DNA from: JBEVJC01 sp040510375 | Lineage (GTDB): Bacteria > Bacteroidota > Bacteroidia > Chitinophagales > Chitinophagaceae | Assembly (NCBI GenBank): GCA_040510375.1 | Contig: JBEVJC010000017.1 | Location: 244,730 to 308,729, forward strand | Length of the DNA stretch: 64,000 nucleotides | Direction of reading: 5' to 3' | Shown: positions 1 to 7,155 of the stretch, piece after piece | How positions within the stretch are numbered: position 1 is the first letter of the stretch | Layout of the letters: every line of letters begins with the position of its first letter | Notes under the pieces: generated by a model | Databases searched by the model: none | The model's input: only the letters and a program-made list of their open reading frames with translations | Told to the model about the DNA's origin: nothing | Program-made: the position numbers and the translations under genes

Positions 1-89
1 ATAGCTGTCCCGGTCTGGGCGAATGAACCGGAACCCAAAAAAATGAACCCGATAACTAACACACTTAACAAATAACTTTTCCTTTTCAT
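1..89 (-). CDS. N-terminus of an exported protein (cut by window edge)
   Basis: Reading leftwards from the ATG at 89 there is an open frame to the window edge, about 29 codons. It starts MKRKSYLLSVLVIGFIFLG and continues through SGSFAQTGTA: a basic N-terminus, a hydrophobic core and an SFAQ cleavage site, which is a typical Sec signal peptide of this phylum. The mature protein lies outside the window, so function cannot be named. The 84 bases between it and the next gene on the same strand show no clear terminator. Confidence 0.6.
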   Translation of the reverse strand, partial: MKRKSYLLSVLVIGFIFLGSGSFAQTGTA

Positions 90-173
90 GATTTTTTTGA
101 TTTTAGTGACAGTTTGATATATGTATGGTTATTGACAATGCTGCTAAAAAATTAAATCATGAATTCGCGGCGA

Positions 174-1295
174 CTAACTTGAAAACCTTTGCTGTCGGGT
201 AATACCAAGTCTTGCTATTTTTGAATTAAGGGTAGATGGCGGAACACCCAGCAGGTCGGCTGCGCCACCCTTTCCGGAAATCTTACCACCGCATTTGCGG
301 ATCACCTGCACAATATGATCCCGCTCATTTTCTGAAATCGTTTTTGTGTTGCCGGAAACAGGTGTCATGTATGGGTCGGCGTATTCAAGATCTGCCATAC
401 AAATCTTCCGCAACACATTATCAGTGCACATCAGTACGCTTCTTTCTATCAGGTGTTCCAGTTCCCGAACATTACCCGGCCATGAATACATCTGTAATTC
501 CTTTCTTGCCTGGAAAGAAATATGACTGATATCTCTGCCAAGTGATTTTGCAAACCGCTGTACAAAAAAGTCGGCCAGCTTATCGATATTATCCATCCGT
601 TCACGTAGTGGCGGAATAGTAATCGGGAAAACATTTAGCCGGTAATAGAGATCGCTGCGGAACCGGCCTTCCCTGACCTCTTTTTTCAGGTCGCGGTTGG
701 TAGCAACAATAATCCGTACATCTACCTTGATCGTTGTAGTACCTCCTACCCGCTCAAACTCCCGCTCCTGCAGGGCCCTTAGCAATTTTACCTGGAGATC
801 TGCGGGCATTTCACCGATCTCGTCAAGGAATAAGGTACTGTTATGCGCGAGTTCGAATTTACCGATGCGTCTTTCTACTGCGCCGGTAAAACTCCCGCGT
901 TCGTGTCCGAACAATTCGCTCTCCACGAGGTTGGCCGGCAACGCAGCACAGTTTACCTTCACCATTGTTTTATTCTTCCTCGATGAATTATTATGAATGG
1001 CTTTTGCAACAAGTTCTTTCCCTGTACCTGTTTCACCCAACACCAGAACAGTGCTGTTTGACCCCGCCACCTGCGAGATCAGGTGGAAGACCTGATCCAT
1101 ACCGGGACCAGACCCGATAAATTCTGCAAATCCGCAATCTTGTTTTGCCATTACGTTATTTTCTGCACGTACCCGGACATACACCGGACTATCATTTTCA
1201 ACAGCCCTTGCCCGCCGGTCTGGGACTCGGCTCGCCATGAAATTTTCCATGACAGGTTGCCCTTCTGAATAATTAGAAATAAATGATCTTTCCAT
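174..1295 (-). CDS. Sigma-54-dependent transcriptional activator without receiver domain
   Basis: A 373-residue bacterial enhancer-binding protein: an AAA+ ATPase that remodels sigma-54 RNA polymerase, followed by a Fis-type DNA-binding helix-turn-helix. Walker A GETGTGKE is at residues 87-94, the sigma-54 contact loop reads GSFTGA at 134-139 (canonical GAFTGA with one conservative change), and Walker B LFLDEIGE is at 155-162. The HTH is around residues 338-366. The first ~55 residues match no receiver, GAF or PAS domain, so the input signal is not visible; control may be by expression level or a partner. Internal ATGs at residues 16, 20 and 49 are possible alternative starts and would leave the AAA+ domain intact. 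It shares its domain plan with the response regulator at 25457-26878, whose contact loop is degenerate. Confidence 0.92.
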   Translation of the reverse strand: MERSFISNYSEGQPVMENFMASRVPDRRARAVENDSPVYVRVRAENNVMAKQDCGFAEFIGSGPGMDQVFHLISQVAGSNSTVLVLGETGTGKELVAKAIHNNSSRKNKTMVKVNCAALPANLVESELFGHERGSFTGAVERRIGKFELAHNSTLFLDEIGEMPADLQVKLLRALQEREFERVGGTTTIKVDVRIIVATNRDLKKEVREGRFRSDLYYRLNVFPITIPPLRERMDNIDKLADFFVQRFAKSLGRDISHISFQARKELQMYSWPGNVRELEHLIERSVLMCTDNVLRKICMADLEYADPYMTPVSGNTKTISENERDHIVQVIRKCGGKISGKGGAADLLGVPPSTLNSKIARLGITRQQRFSS

Positions 1296-1482
1296 AAAAA
1301 CCTGTTTAGATTATCAGACTTTTGCCAGTAAATTTTGTGTTCCACTGTCAACAGGATTTATAAATCTGTTACAAACCAGTGTTGATCTTATATCCGGGTT
1401 ACCTGAAAAAAGTACTAAGGGTTTTTATAAAATATTCAGGATCGCTGTGACACTTACTAATGGCGTACCAATAAACAAGGGA

Positions 1483-1511
1483 TTGACAAATAGAAAGTTG
1501 TCTGTTATATA
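1483..1511 (+). promoter_or_regulatory. Possible sigma70-like promoter (TTGACA-N17-TATATA)
   Basis: TTGACA at 1483-1488 and TATATA at 1506-1511 are separated by 17 bases, the classical proteobacterial arrangement. Bacteroidota housekeeping promoters normally look different (TTTG and TAnnTTTG), so the match may be chance in AT-rich DNA. It would drive the 1725 gene with a leader of about 200 bases. It lies in the 429-base gap between the divergent genes at 1295 and 1725. Confidence 0.25.
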
Positions 1512-1523
1512 TTACCGGCGCCA

Positions 1524-1539
1524 CTATGATATGTCATAG
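1524..1539. promoter_or_regulatory. 16-bp dyad, possible operator
   Basis: CTATGA (1524-1529) and TCATAG (1534-1539) form a perfect inverted repeat around a TATG centre. It sits just downstream of the possible promoter at 1483-1511, where a repressor would act. Which regulator would bind is not visible. Confidence 0.3.
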
Positions 1540-1556
1540 TTAAGCGATCATTCATG

Positions 1557-1590
1557 TTGAATATCGCGTTACAAAATCATTGAATATCGC
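1557..1590 (+). repeat. Pair of 11-bp direct repeats
   Basis: TTGAATATCGC occurs exactly at 1557-1567 and 1580-1590, start-to-start 23 bp, about two helical turns. This geometry suits side-by-side binding of a regulator on one DNA face. The rest of the 1296-1724 gap shows nothing else I can name. Confidence 0.35.
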
Positions 1591-1724
1591 CGACGCCCGA
1601 CGCGAATTAACGGCATTTCGTTATTTACCCGCACTCGCATTTTACCTAAAAAGCTGAAGAACAGGTATTAGTGGTATGGCACGACATATGTAATCAGTCT
1701 GCATTAATTCGAAACAAAGCTGAT

Positions 1725-2045
1725 ATGAATATTTATCTCACAAAAGCTGATGCGATTGTTGACATGCATGAGCGTGGTTATATAAACGACTTCCAGTTAT
1801 CCGGCAACGACCTGTTATGGGTGCAGGGAAAAGTGTTTCTGAGGGCGCGCGATTTTGCTATCCTGGAATATCATCGGTTCAGTAATCCAAAAAGGGTTGG
1901 AGCAGATCTTATATTGTTTGGAGTGATCTCTCTTCTTAATGAAGCCAAGGGCATCTTACTGAATGATCATTCACATCGCAGGCCGGCAACTCCCCCGGTA
2001 ATAGAAAAGAAACTAAATGAATTGAATATTTCAATGACCTGTTAG
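1725..2045 (+). CDS. Small conserved protein of Bacteroidota (often labelled phosphoribosylpyrophosphate synthetase-like)
   Basis: A 106-residue cytoplasmic protein starting MNIYLTKADAIVDMHERGY. The frame is open 18 codons further upstream, but that extension has no conserved look, so the ATG at 1725 is preferred. The pattern of an N-terminal ADAI..MHERGY segment, a central hydrophobic core and a V.LI.FGVIS stretch resembles ~100-residue Bacteroidota proteins that databases sometimes name phosphoribosylpyrophosphate synthetase. It lacks the PRPP-binding loop and is far too short for that enzyme, so that name should not be taken as a function. It is followed after 13 bases by the short-chain dehydrogenase and probably shares its transcript. 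Confidence 0.65.
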   Translation: MNIYLTKADAIVDMHERGYINDFQLSGNDLLWVQGKVFLRARDFAILEYHRFSNPKRVGADLILFGVISLLNEAKGILLNDHSHRRPATPPVIEKKLNELNISMTC

Positions 2046-2058
2046 TTTCCTGTGATTA

Positions 2059-2958
2059 ATGAACAAAGCGAAGATTTCTATGAAAGATAAGATTGTCCTG
2101 GTAACGGGTTCAACAAGCGGCATTGGAATGCAGGTAGCTATTGAACTTGCAGGGCGGGGAGCAACCGTCCTGATACATGCACGCACCGTAATAAAAGGAA
2201 GTGAAACACTGGAGATGCTCCGGCAGCAGTTACCTGCGGCCTCATTCAACGTGTTTATTTCCGATTTCGAAAAACAACACGAAATTGAACAGATGGCCCG
2301 TGAGATAAGGCTGGCTTATACACGGCTCGATATTCTGGTAAATAATGCTGCTGTATATATGGAACGACGGGGGCTTACAACCGATACTATTGAAACAACC
2401 TTTGCAGTAAACCATCTTGCACCATTTCTTCTTACCCAATTGCTGTTACCCCTGTTACAGTCTTCGCCTTTTGCAAGGATCATCAATGTGAGTTCCCATA
2501 CCCATTACACAGCCCAGTTCAACGTGAATAACCTGCAGGGCGAATTATCGTATATCGGAACAAAAATTTATTGTTGCTCCAAATTATGCAATCTGCTGTT
2601 TACATATATGCTGGCCGAAAAACTGAAGGACAAAAATATCATGGTAAATGCCGTCCATCCCGGTTTCATCACCACGCGTCTTTATAAAACATTATTCGGC
2701 GACTTCGACAGCGAATCATTAAAAGATGGTGCAGATACAATTGCTTTCCTCGCGTCCTCCGACGCAGTAAAGAATATCACCGGTATGTATTTCATGGGAC
2801 GGATGCCGTCGAAGTCTTCGGCCATTTCCTATAAAAAGCGCTACCAGCAGCAACTCTGGAAGATGAGTGAGAAACTTACAATGATCCGGGACTATTTAAG
2901 TGATACCGGTACAGAGGTTCCCGGTACACGTCAACGGGAACTAAACCTGCAGAAATAA
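2059..2958 (+). CDS. Short-chain dehydrogenase/reductase (SDR)
   Basis: A 299-residue NAD(P)-dependent oxidoreductase of the classical SDR fold. It has the dinucleotide-binding TGSTSGIG motif near residue 17, the NNAA motif near residue 95, the catalytic serine in NVSSHTH, and the YxxxK pair as YCCSK. The overall look (a TGANxGIG-like start, then HPGFITT and a long C-terminal tail) resembles retinol dehydrogenase/WW-oxidoreductase-like SDRs; the substrate cannot be told from sequence. An internal ATG at residue 8, just before KDKIVLVTG, is an alternative start. It is the second gene of a two-gene unit with the small protein upstream and ends before a strong terminator. Confidence 0.88.
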   Translation: MNKAKISMKDKIVLVTGSTSGIGMQVAIELAGRGATVLIHARTVIKGSETLEMLRQQLPAASFNVFISDFEKQHEIEQMAREIRLAYTRLDILVNNAAVYMERRGLTTDTIETTFAVNHLAPFLLTQLLLPLLQSSPFARIINVSSHTHYTAQFNVNNLQGELSYIGTKIYCCSKLCNLLFTYMLAEKLKDKNIMVNAVHPGFITTRLYKTLFGDFDSESLKDGADTIAFLASSDAVKNITGMYFMGRMPSKSSAISYKKRYQQQLWKMSEKLTMIRDYLSDTGTEVPGTRQRELNLQK

Positions 2959-2998
2959 CAACGGAATCTGCCCTGTGGGGTCGTGTCAAAAATGTTCG

Positions 2999-3028
2999 TT
3001 TTGGTTAGTTTTGGTCAGTTTTGGTAAA
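2999..3028 (+). repeat. Three tandem 10-bp units
   Basis: TTTTGGTTAG, TTTTGGTCAG and TTTTGGTAAA follow one another without gaps just before the terminator hairpin. They could be simple slippage products. Confidence 0.45.
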
Positions 3029-3059
3029 GGCGGTTGTTTCCACAACCGCCTTATATTTT
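3027..3059 (+). terminator. Rho-independent terminator of the SDR operon
   Basis: A perfect 11-bp stem (3027-3037 with 3042-3052) closed by a TTCC loop, with the GC-rich core GGCGGTTGT, followed by the T-rich tail TATATTTTC. It lies 69 bases after the SDR stop codon. Confidence 0.85.
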
Positions 3060-3119
3060 CATAATGATAAAAGCAATTTACTTTCCTTGTTATCTGCAAT
3101 TGTATGTTGGGTTCGGACA

Positions 3120-3150
3120 TTGACCTGCGCTGCCTGATGACCTAGCTTTG
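3120..3150 (+). promoter_or_regulatory. Bacteroidota-type promoter for the haem/P460 gene
   Basis: TTG at 3120-3122, a 20-base spacer, then TAGCTTTG at 3143-3150 match the -33/-7 consensus of this phylum (TTTG, then TAnnTTTG). The predicted start near 3157 would leave a leader of about 60 bases before the ATG at 3216. Confidence 0.6.
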
Positions 3151-3215
3151 AACAACTTTTGTATAATCAGTGTACTTCATAAAACCAATTCAGGAAATGT
3201 TTGTCGCACCTTATC

Positions 3216-4145
3216 ATGAAAAAGACATTCGTCATACTAATATTAATACTCCTGGTTTTCGGTGCCGCGCAATTTGTCAGGCCCCATATTACCAATCCTC
3301 CCGTAACACAGGAAATACCCGTTCCCGATAGTGTAATGGCTGTATTGAAAAGGTCTTGCTTCGACTGTCATTCCAACCAGACGCGACTGAAATGGTTTGA
3401 CAAAATAACACCGGCCAATTTCCTGGTTGCTTCTGATGTCAGGGCTGCAAGGGCTGCCATGAATTTTTCAAACTGGGATAGCCTGCAACCATCCGATCAG
3501 CGTTCAATGCTCTTCCTGGCTGTGAACGAAATGCGGATCCGGCAAATGCCATTGAAAAGTTATCGCGTAATGCATCCGGGTGCATCGCTGGATAGCAATG
3601 ATGTGGCAATACTGGAAAATTACCTCGCTGCTATTTCACCAAGAACACCCAATGACAGTATTACCGCAGTCGGCATGGCGGTGCAGAAAGCCGCCAGGCC
3701 GGGACAGCAGGGAGTGCAGGTGATGCCGGCAGTAAATGGCATCCGTTTCTTCAATGGTTTCGACAAATGGAGAGCACTTAGTACTGCTGACAGATTTGAG
3801 ACATTCTCGGTGCGGGTAATCTATGGCAACGAGATTGCTGTAAAAGCAGTAGAAGAAAAAAAGATAAATCCATGGCCCGATGGTGCCGTACTTGCCAAAA
3901 GTATCTGGACTGCAAAGACAGATACAGCCGGCAATATCACAACCGGCGAATTTGTACTGGTTGATTTCATGGTAAAAAATAGTGTGTTATATGCTTCAAC
4001 CTTTGGCTGGGGTTTCGCCAGGTTTAAAGGCATTACGCTTCAACCCTGGGGCAAGGATCCCAGCTTCGCTAAATTCTGTATGGCCTGCCACCAGGTTGTC
4101 CGCAGCAACGACTTTGTATTTACATATCCGATGACACCCAAATAA
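3216..4145 (+). CDS. Exported haem-binding/cytochrome P460 fusion protein
   Basis: A 309-residue protein with an N-terminal signal anchor (residues 4-20). The first module carries a CFDCH haem-attachment motif at residues 48-52 followed by a WFDKITPANF region, the pattern of the short 'haem-binding domain' common in Bacteroidota. The second module has the cytochrome P460 signature (RVIYGN, WPDGAVLAKSIW, FGWGFARFKG) and a C-terminal CMACH motif at about 288-292. Two c-type haems are therefore predicted in the periplasm. P460 proteins oxidise hydroxylamine or detoxify nitrogen oxides in other bacteria; that role here is inference. A TTG codon at 3201 is in frame, but the ATG at 3216 gives a cleaner signal sequence. 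A lipoprotein gene follows after 10 bases. Confidence 0.85.
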   Translation: MKKTFVILILILLVFGAAQFVRPHITNPPVTQEIPVPDSVMAVLKRSCFDCHSNQTRLKWFDKITPANFLVASDVRAARAAMNFSNWDSLQPSDQRSMLFLAVNEMRIRQMPLKSYRVMHPGASLDSNDVAILENYLAAISPRTPNDSITAVGMAVQKAARPGQQGVQVMPAVNGIRFFNGFDKWRALSTADRFETFSVRVIYGNEIAVKAVEEKKINPWPDGAVLAKSIWTAKTDTAGNITTGEFVLVDFMVKNSVLYASTFGWGFARFKGITLQPWGKDPSFAKFCMACHQVVRSNDFVFTYPMTPK

Positions 4146-4155
4146 ATCCAACATT

Positions 4156-4605
4156 ATGCGCTACAAAATCATACTCCCGCTCACCGTTCTCCTGTTTGCA
4201 TGCAGGCAGGCAACGTCCGAACTTAATAACGCAGCTGAAGATAATGGTTCGATACCCGCCCATTCCCTCGACGGCACCGTCATGAATATATTTGTAAACA
4301 CGAAATTAAATACCACGTCCACTTTATACCGGAATGATATTTCCAGAACCGACTCTGCAACAGATATCGATCTTGACGCCAGACCAGCAAGTATGCTCAC
4401 CCTGGTTACCTGGAAACAGCGGCCAAACCCGCGCTGGTATGGCGCCAATATGCCTGATTCACTATTGTCGGTTGAAACACTGCGTATTCATCTCGATACA
4501 TTTTATGAATATTATGCAGGCAGGCCATTGAAACTGGCAGTCAACCCGGATTCAACCGAACGGAAAATATGGATCGCGAGACAGGAGCCCATGATCCTTC
4601 CCTGA
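4156..4605 (+). CDS. Small lipoprotein of unknown function
   Basis: A 149-residue protein with a lipoprotein signal peptide: a hydrophobic run followed by the lipobox LFAC (Cys at residue 16), so it is expected to be lipid-anchored in the periplasm or on the outer membrane. The mature part has a central segment (TLVTWKQRPNPRWYGANM) and a C-terminal YAGRPLKLAVNPDSTERKIW region that I do not recognise as a family. It lies between the P460 protein and YceI with short gaps and is likely co-transcribed with the former. Confidence 0.7.
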   Translation: MRYKIILPLTVLLFACRQATSELNNAAEDNGSIPAHSLDGTVMNIFVNTKLNTTSTLYRNDISRTDSATDIDLDARPASMLTLVTWKQRPNPRWYGANMPDSLLSVETLRIHLDTFYEYYAGRPLKLAVNPDSTERKIWIARQEPMILP

Positions 4606-4676
4606 CGTTTAAACAATCGTCCGTTTACCTGACGACCGCGGCCGAACAAACAATCTGTAACCCAAAATAATCAATC

Positions 4677-5213
4677 ATGAAAAGTTTCCTTATCCTGATA
4701 CCAGGTATCCTGTTGGTAAGCGCCATCAGGGCACAGTCGTACCAGCCGGACGACAGCCGGTCGTCTGTTAAATTCACCATCAAAGATTTCGGAATAACTA
4801 CTACTGGCAGTATCAAGGGAGTGGCCGGCACTATTGAGTTTGACAGTACAAGTCCTGAAAAAGCTGTTTTTAACCTGAAGGCGGATGTCAGTACCGTTAA
4901 TACATCCAACGACCTGCGCGATACGCATCTTAAAAAACCTGAATATTTTGACGTAGAAAAATATCCCACCATTACATTTGCATCAAAGACAATTTCCGGT
5001 AAAAGTTCCAACCTGCAGGTATCAGGCGAGCTCACCATCAAGGCAACAACGAAGTCGGTTACCATTCCCGTTCAGGTTTCACTTGTCAGCGGCGGTTACC
5101 AGTTTAAAGGGAGTTTCGACCTGAACCGACGCGACTATGACGTTGGCGGAAGCAGTCTCGTTCTGGGCGACAATGTAACGGTCACTTTTATTGTGATTGG
5201 AATTAATAAATAG
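4677..5213 (+). CDS. YceI-family periplasmic lipid-binding protein
   Basis: A 178-residue exported protein with a signal peptide ending at IRAQ (residues 1-20). The mature part has the YceI lipocalin-like pattern: an opening Y.PDDSRSSVKFTIK strand, F.LKADVSTVNTSNDLRDTHLK in the middle, P.ITFASKTI, and ELTIKATTKSVTIPV. YceI proteins bind isoprenoids or other amphiphiles in a beta-barrel; some sit next to cytochrome b561. Proximity to a haem/P460 protein suggests a shared envelope redox or stress role, which is inference. The gap upstream is 71 bases with no obvious promoter. Confidence 0.9.
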   Translation: MKSFLILIPGILLVSAIRAQSYQPDDSRSSVKFTIKDFGITTTGSIKGVAGTIEFDSTSPEKAVFNLKADVSTVNTSNDLRDTHLKKPEYFDVEKYPTITFASKTISGKSSNLQVSGELTIKATTKSVTIPVQVSLVSGGYQFKGSFDLNRRDYDVGGSSLVLGDNVTVTFIVIGINK

Positions 5214-5250
5214 CACAGGTTGTGCGAAGTGTTGTCTAAGTCGAATATAT

Positions 5251-5277
5251 TAACCAGTCAGTCCGGACTATTGGTTA
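5251..5277. promoter_or_regulatory. Dyad element upstream of the ECF sigma gene
   Basis: TAACCA (5251-5256) and TGGTTA (5272-5277) flank the inner palindrome AGTCCGGACT (5260-5269). A run of nine Ts follows about 10 bases later. It could be an operator controlling the sigma gene (ATG at 5304), or an imperfect terminator for yceI; the long distance to the T-run favours an operator. Confidence 0.4.
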
Positions 5278-5303
5278 GATTGAGATTTTTTTTTAGAACC
5301 AAA

Positions 5304-5897
5304 ATGGAGGACTCTTTAGACCATACTATACTGAAAATTGCGCTGTCTGATAAAAGAAAGGCATTTGATCTTGCATTCAATCAACATTGGCAGGTAATCT
5401 ACCTCCATGCCTGCCGCAAAATACAATCAGACCAGGTTGCCAAGGATATAACGCAGGAAGTATTCCTTGTGCTCTGGAACAATATGGACGACCTGGCAGG
5501 TCAGTCGGCCATACTGCCATACCTGTACGGCATTTTGCGTAATATGGTATTCAGGCAATATGAAAAAGATGCGGTGCGCCTGCGTTACGCACACGCGGTC
5601 CGTCCTGCGGAATGGAACGCAGACAACGTAGTGGAAGACTGGCTCCAGCAAAAAGAACTTTATGCCATGGTAAGCGATGAAATTGATAAAATGCCTCCCC
5701 GCATGAAAATGATCTATGCGTTGAAAAAAGAGGAAAACCTTAGCATTAATGAAATTTCCAACCAGCTCCGGCTTTCCGAACAAACGGTAAAAAACCAGCT
5801 GCAAAATGCCTATAACCGGCTGCGAACCAGATTAAAAGGTTATCGTTTACCCGTCATTTCCCTGTTAATTGCCGTTGTCCCAAAATATTTTCTATAA
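5304..5897 (+). CDS. ECF-family RNA polymerase sigma factor
   Basis: A 197-residue sigma-70 family factor. Region 2 spans roughly residues 13-75 (KAFDLAFNQHW, DITQEVFLVLW) and region 4 residues 115-175, ending in the helix-turn-helix LSINEISNQLRLSEQTVKNQL. The C-terminus is hydrophobic. The frame is open upstream to 5220, but that part has no sigma-factor features, and the ATG at 5304 starts MEDSLDHTILKIALSDKRKAF like related factors. It is the first gene of the sigma, FecR, SusC, SusD series and should direct polymerase to the SusC/D genes when FecR releases it. Confidence 0.92.
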   Translation: MEDSLDHTILKIALSDKRKAFDLAFNQHWQVIYLHACRKIQSDQVAKDITQEVFLVLWNNMDDLAGQSAILPYLYGILRNMVFRQYEKDAVRLRYAHAVRPAEWNADNVVEDWLQQKELYAMVSDEIDKMPPRMKMIYALKKEENLSINEISNQLRLSEQTVKNQLQNAYNRLRTRLKGYRLPVISLLIAVVPKYFL

Positions 5898-5927
5898 CGG
5901 ATAGTACTTTTTCGGGGGATACCGGAT

Positions 5928-7100
5928 ATGCTTACTAAAGAGACCTTGGAGATCCAGCAAATTCATCAATTACTCACCCGGTATAATGCGGGAAAGGCAA
6001 CTGACCAGGAAAAAGCCCGGTTGGAGGAATGGTACGACCAGGTGGAGGGAAATACACCGGACCTGGATGAGAAGCAGGTGGTCCAATTGCGGGATGAAAT
6101 ATACCAGGCCCTCATGTCCAGGGTTAACCTGTCGGATGAACACCTGGCCAATACCCCGCCGGCACCGGTACGGCGACTGTTTCCTGTACTCCGGTGGGCG
6201 GCAGCAATCCTGCTGCTTTCGCTGGCAAGCTGGCTTTTCTATTTTTCAAAATCTGATGGCGAAAAACTTACAAGTCGAAATAATACAGAAATACCCGGCA
6301 ATATTGTACCCGCGGGTAACCTGGCAACACTCACCCTGGCCAATGGAAAAACGGTTATACTAAACCAGACAGGCAATGGTAAAATAGCCGAGGAAGGTAA
6401 CACAGAGATCCGCAAAGACGCGGACGGGAAACTTGCGTATCATGTTGGGACAACCGGACCAGCGGCGACAGGTGACCTGAACTATAATATTATTACCACA
6501 CCACGAGGCGGTACATATATGGTTGTACTTCCCGATGGTACGAAGGTCTGGCTCAATGCCGCTTCATCACTCCGGTTCCCCGCAGCTTTTACAACCAATG
6601 AACGTAGTGTGGAATTAACGGGTGAAGCATATTTTGAAGTAGTTAAAAATGTTGCGAAACCATTCCTGGTAAAATTTTCAGGTCAGACTGTACAGGTATT
6701 GGGAACCCATTTTAATATCAGTGATTATAGTGATGAACCCATTATCAGCACAACCCTTCTGGAGGGCTCGGTCAGGATTAATAACCGGCTGGTACTTACA
6801 CCGGGTCAGCAGTTGCAGGTAGATAAACAGGGAAATGACAAACTGGTAAAGAATGCTGACCTCGACGAAGCCATTGCATGGAAGGATGGGTTTTTCAATT
6901 TTAATGAATCTGATATTCCCACCATTATGCGACAGATAGCAAGATGGTACAATGTAGATATTCAATATACTTCCACCGTACCAACAGGTCATTTTAACGG
7001 TAAAATCCCCAGGAAAGCCAGCCTTGAGTATGTGTTCAGGATCCTTGAACTAAACGGGATTCATTGCACCGCCAACGGCAGAACGATCACGGTTCAGTAA
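5928..7100 (+). CDS. FecR-family anti-sigma factor
   Basis: A 390-residue single-pass inner-membrane protein. The cytoplasmic N-terminus (about 85 residues) would hold the sigma factor; a transmembrane helix (WAAAILLLSLASWLFYF) follows near residues 88-105; the periplasmic part contains the FecR domain (TPRGGTYMVVLPDGTKVWLNAASSLRFP near residues 188-215, split here only by reading) and a C-terminal domain of the DUF4974 type. It transmits a signal from the STN domain of the adjacent SusC to the sigma factor. A G-rich stretch (5914-5919) lies about nine bases before the ATG, an unusually clear ribosome-binding site for this phylum. The gap to the sigma gene is 30 bases. Confidence 0.92.
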   Translation: MLTKETLEIQQIHQLLTRYNAGKATDQEKARLEEWYDQVEGNTPDLDEKQVVQLRDEIYQALMSRVNLSDEHLANTPPAPVRRLFPVLRWAAAILLLSLASWLFYFSKSDGEKLTSRNNTEIPGNIVPAGNLATLTLANGKTVILNQTGNGKIAEEGNTEIRKDADGKLAYHVGTTGPAATGDLNYNIITTPRGGTYMVVLPDGTKVWLNAASSLRFPAAFTTNERSVELTGEAYFEVVKNVAKPFLVKFSGQTVQVLGTHFNISDYSDEPIISTTLLEGSVRINNRLVLTPGQQLQVDKQGNDKLVKNADLDEAIAWKDGFFNFNESDIPTIMRQIARWYNVDIQYTSTVPTGHFNGKIPRKASLEYVFRILELNGIHCTANGRTITVQ

Positions 7101-7155
7101 CCGGAACGATTTACGTCCGTACCCAACAACTGTAAAGGATTTAATTATTACGCTT

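Noticed and set aside
1676..1692. TGGCACG followed by a partial -12 box, possible sigma-54 promoter
   Set aside because: The -12 part reads ATGT in place of TTGC, so only half of the -24/-12 motif is present.
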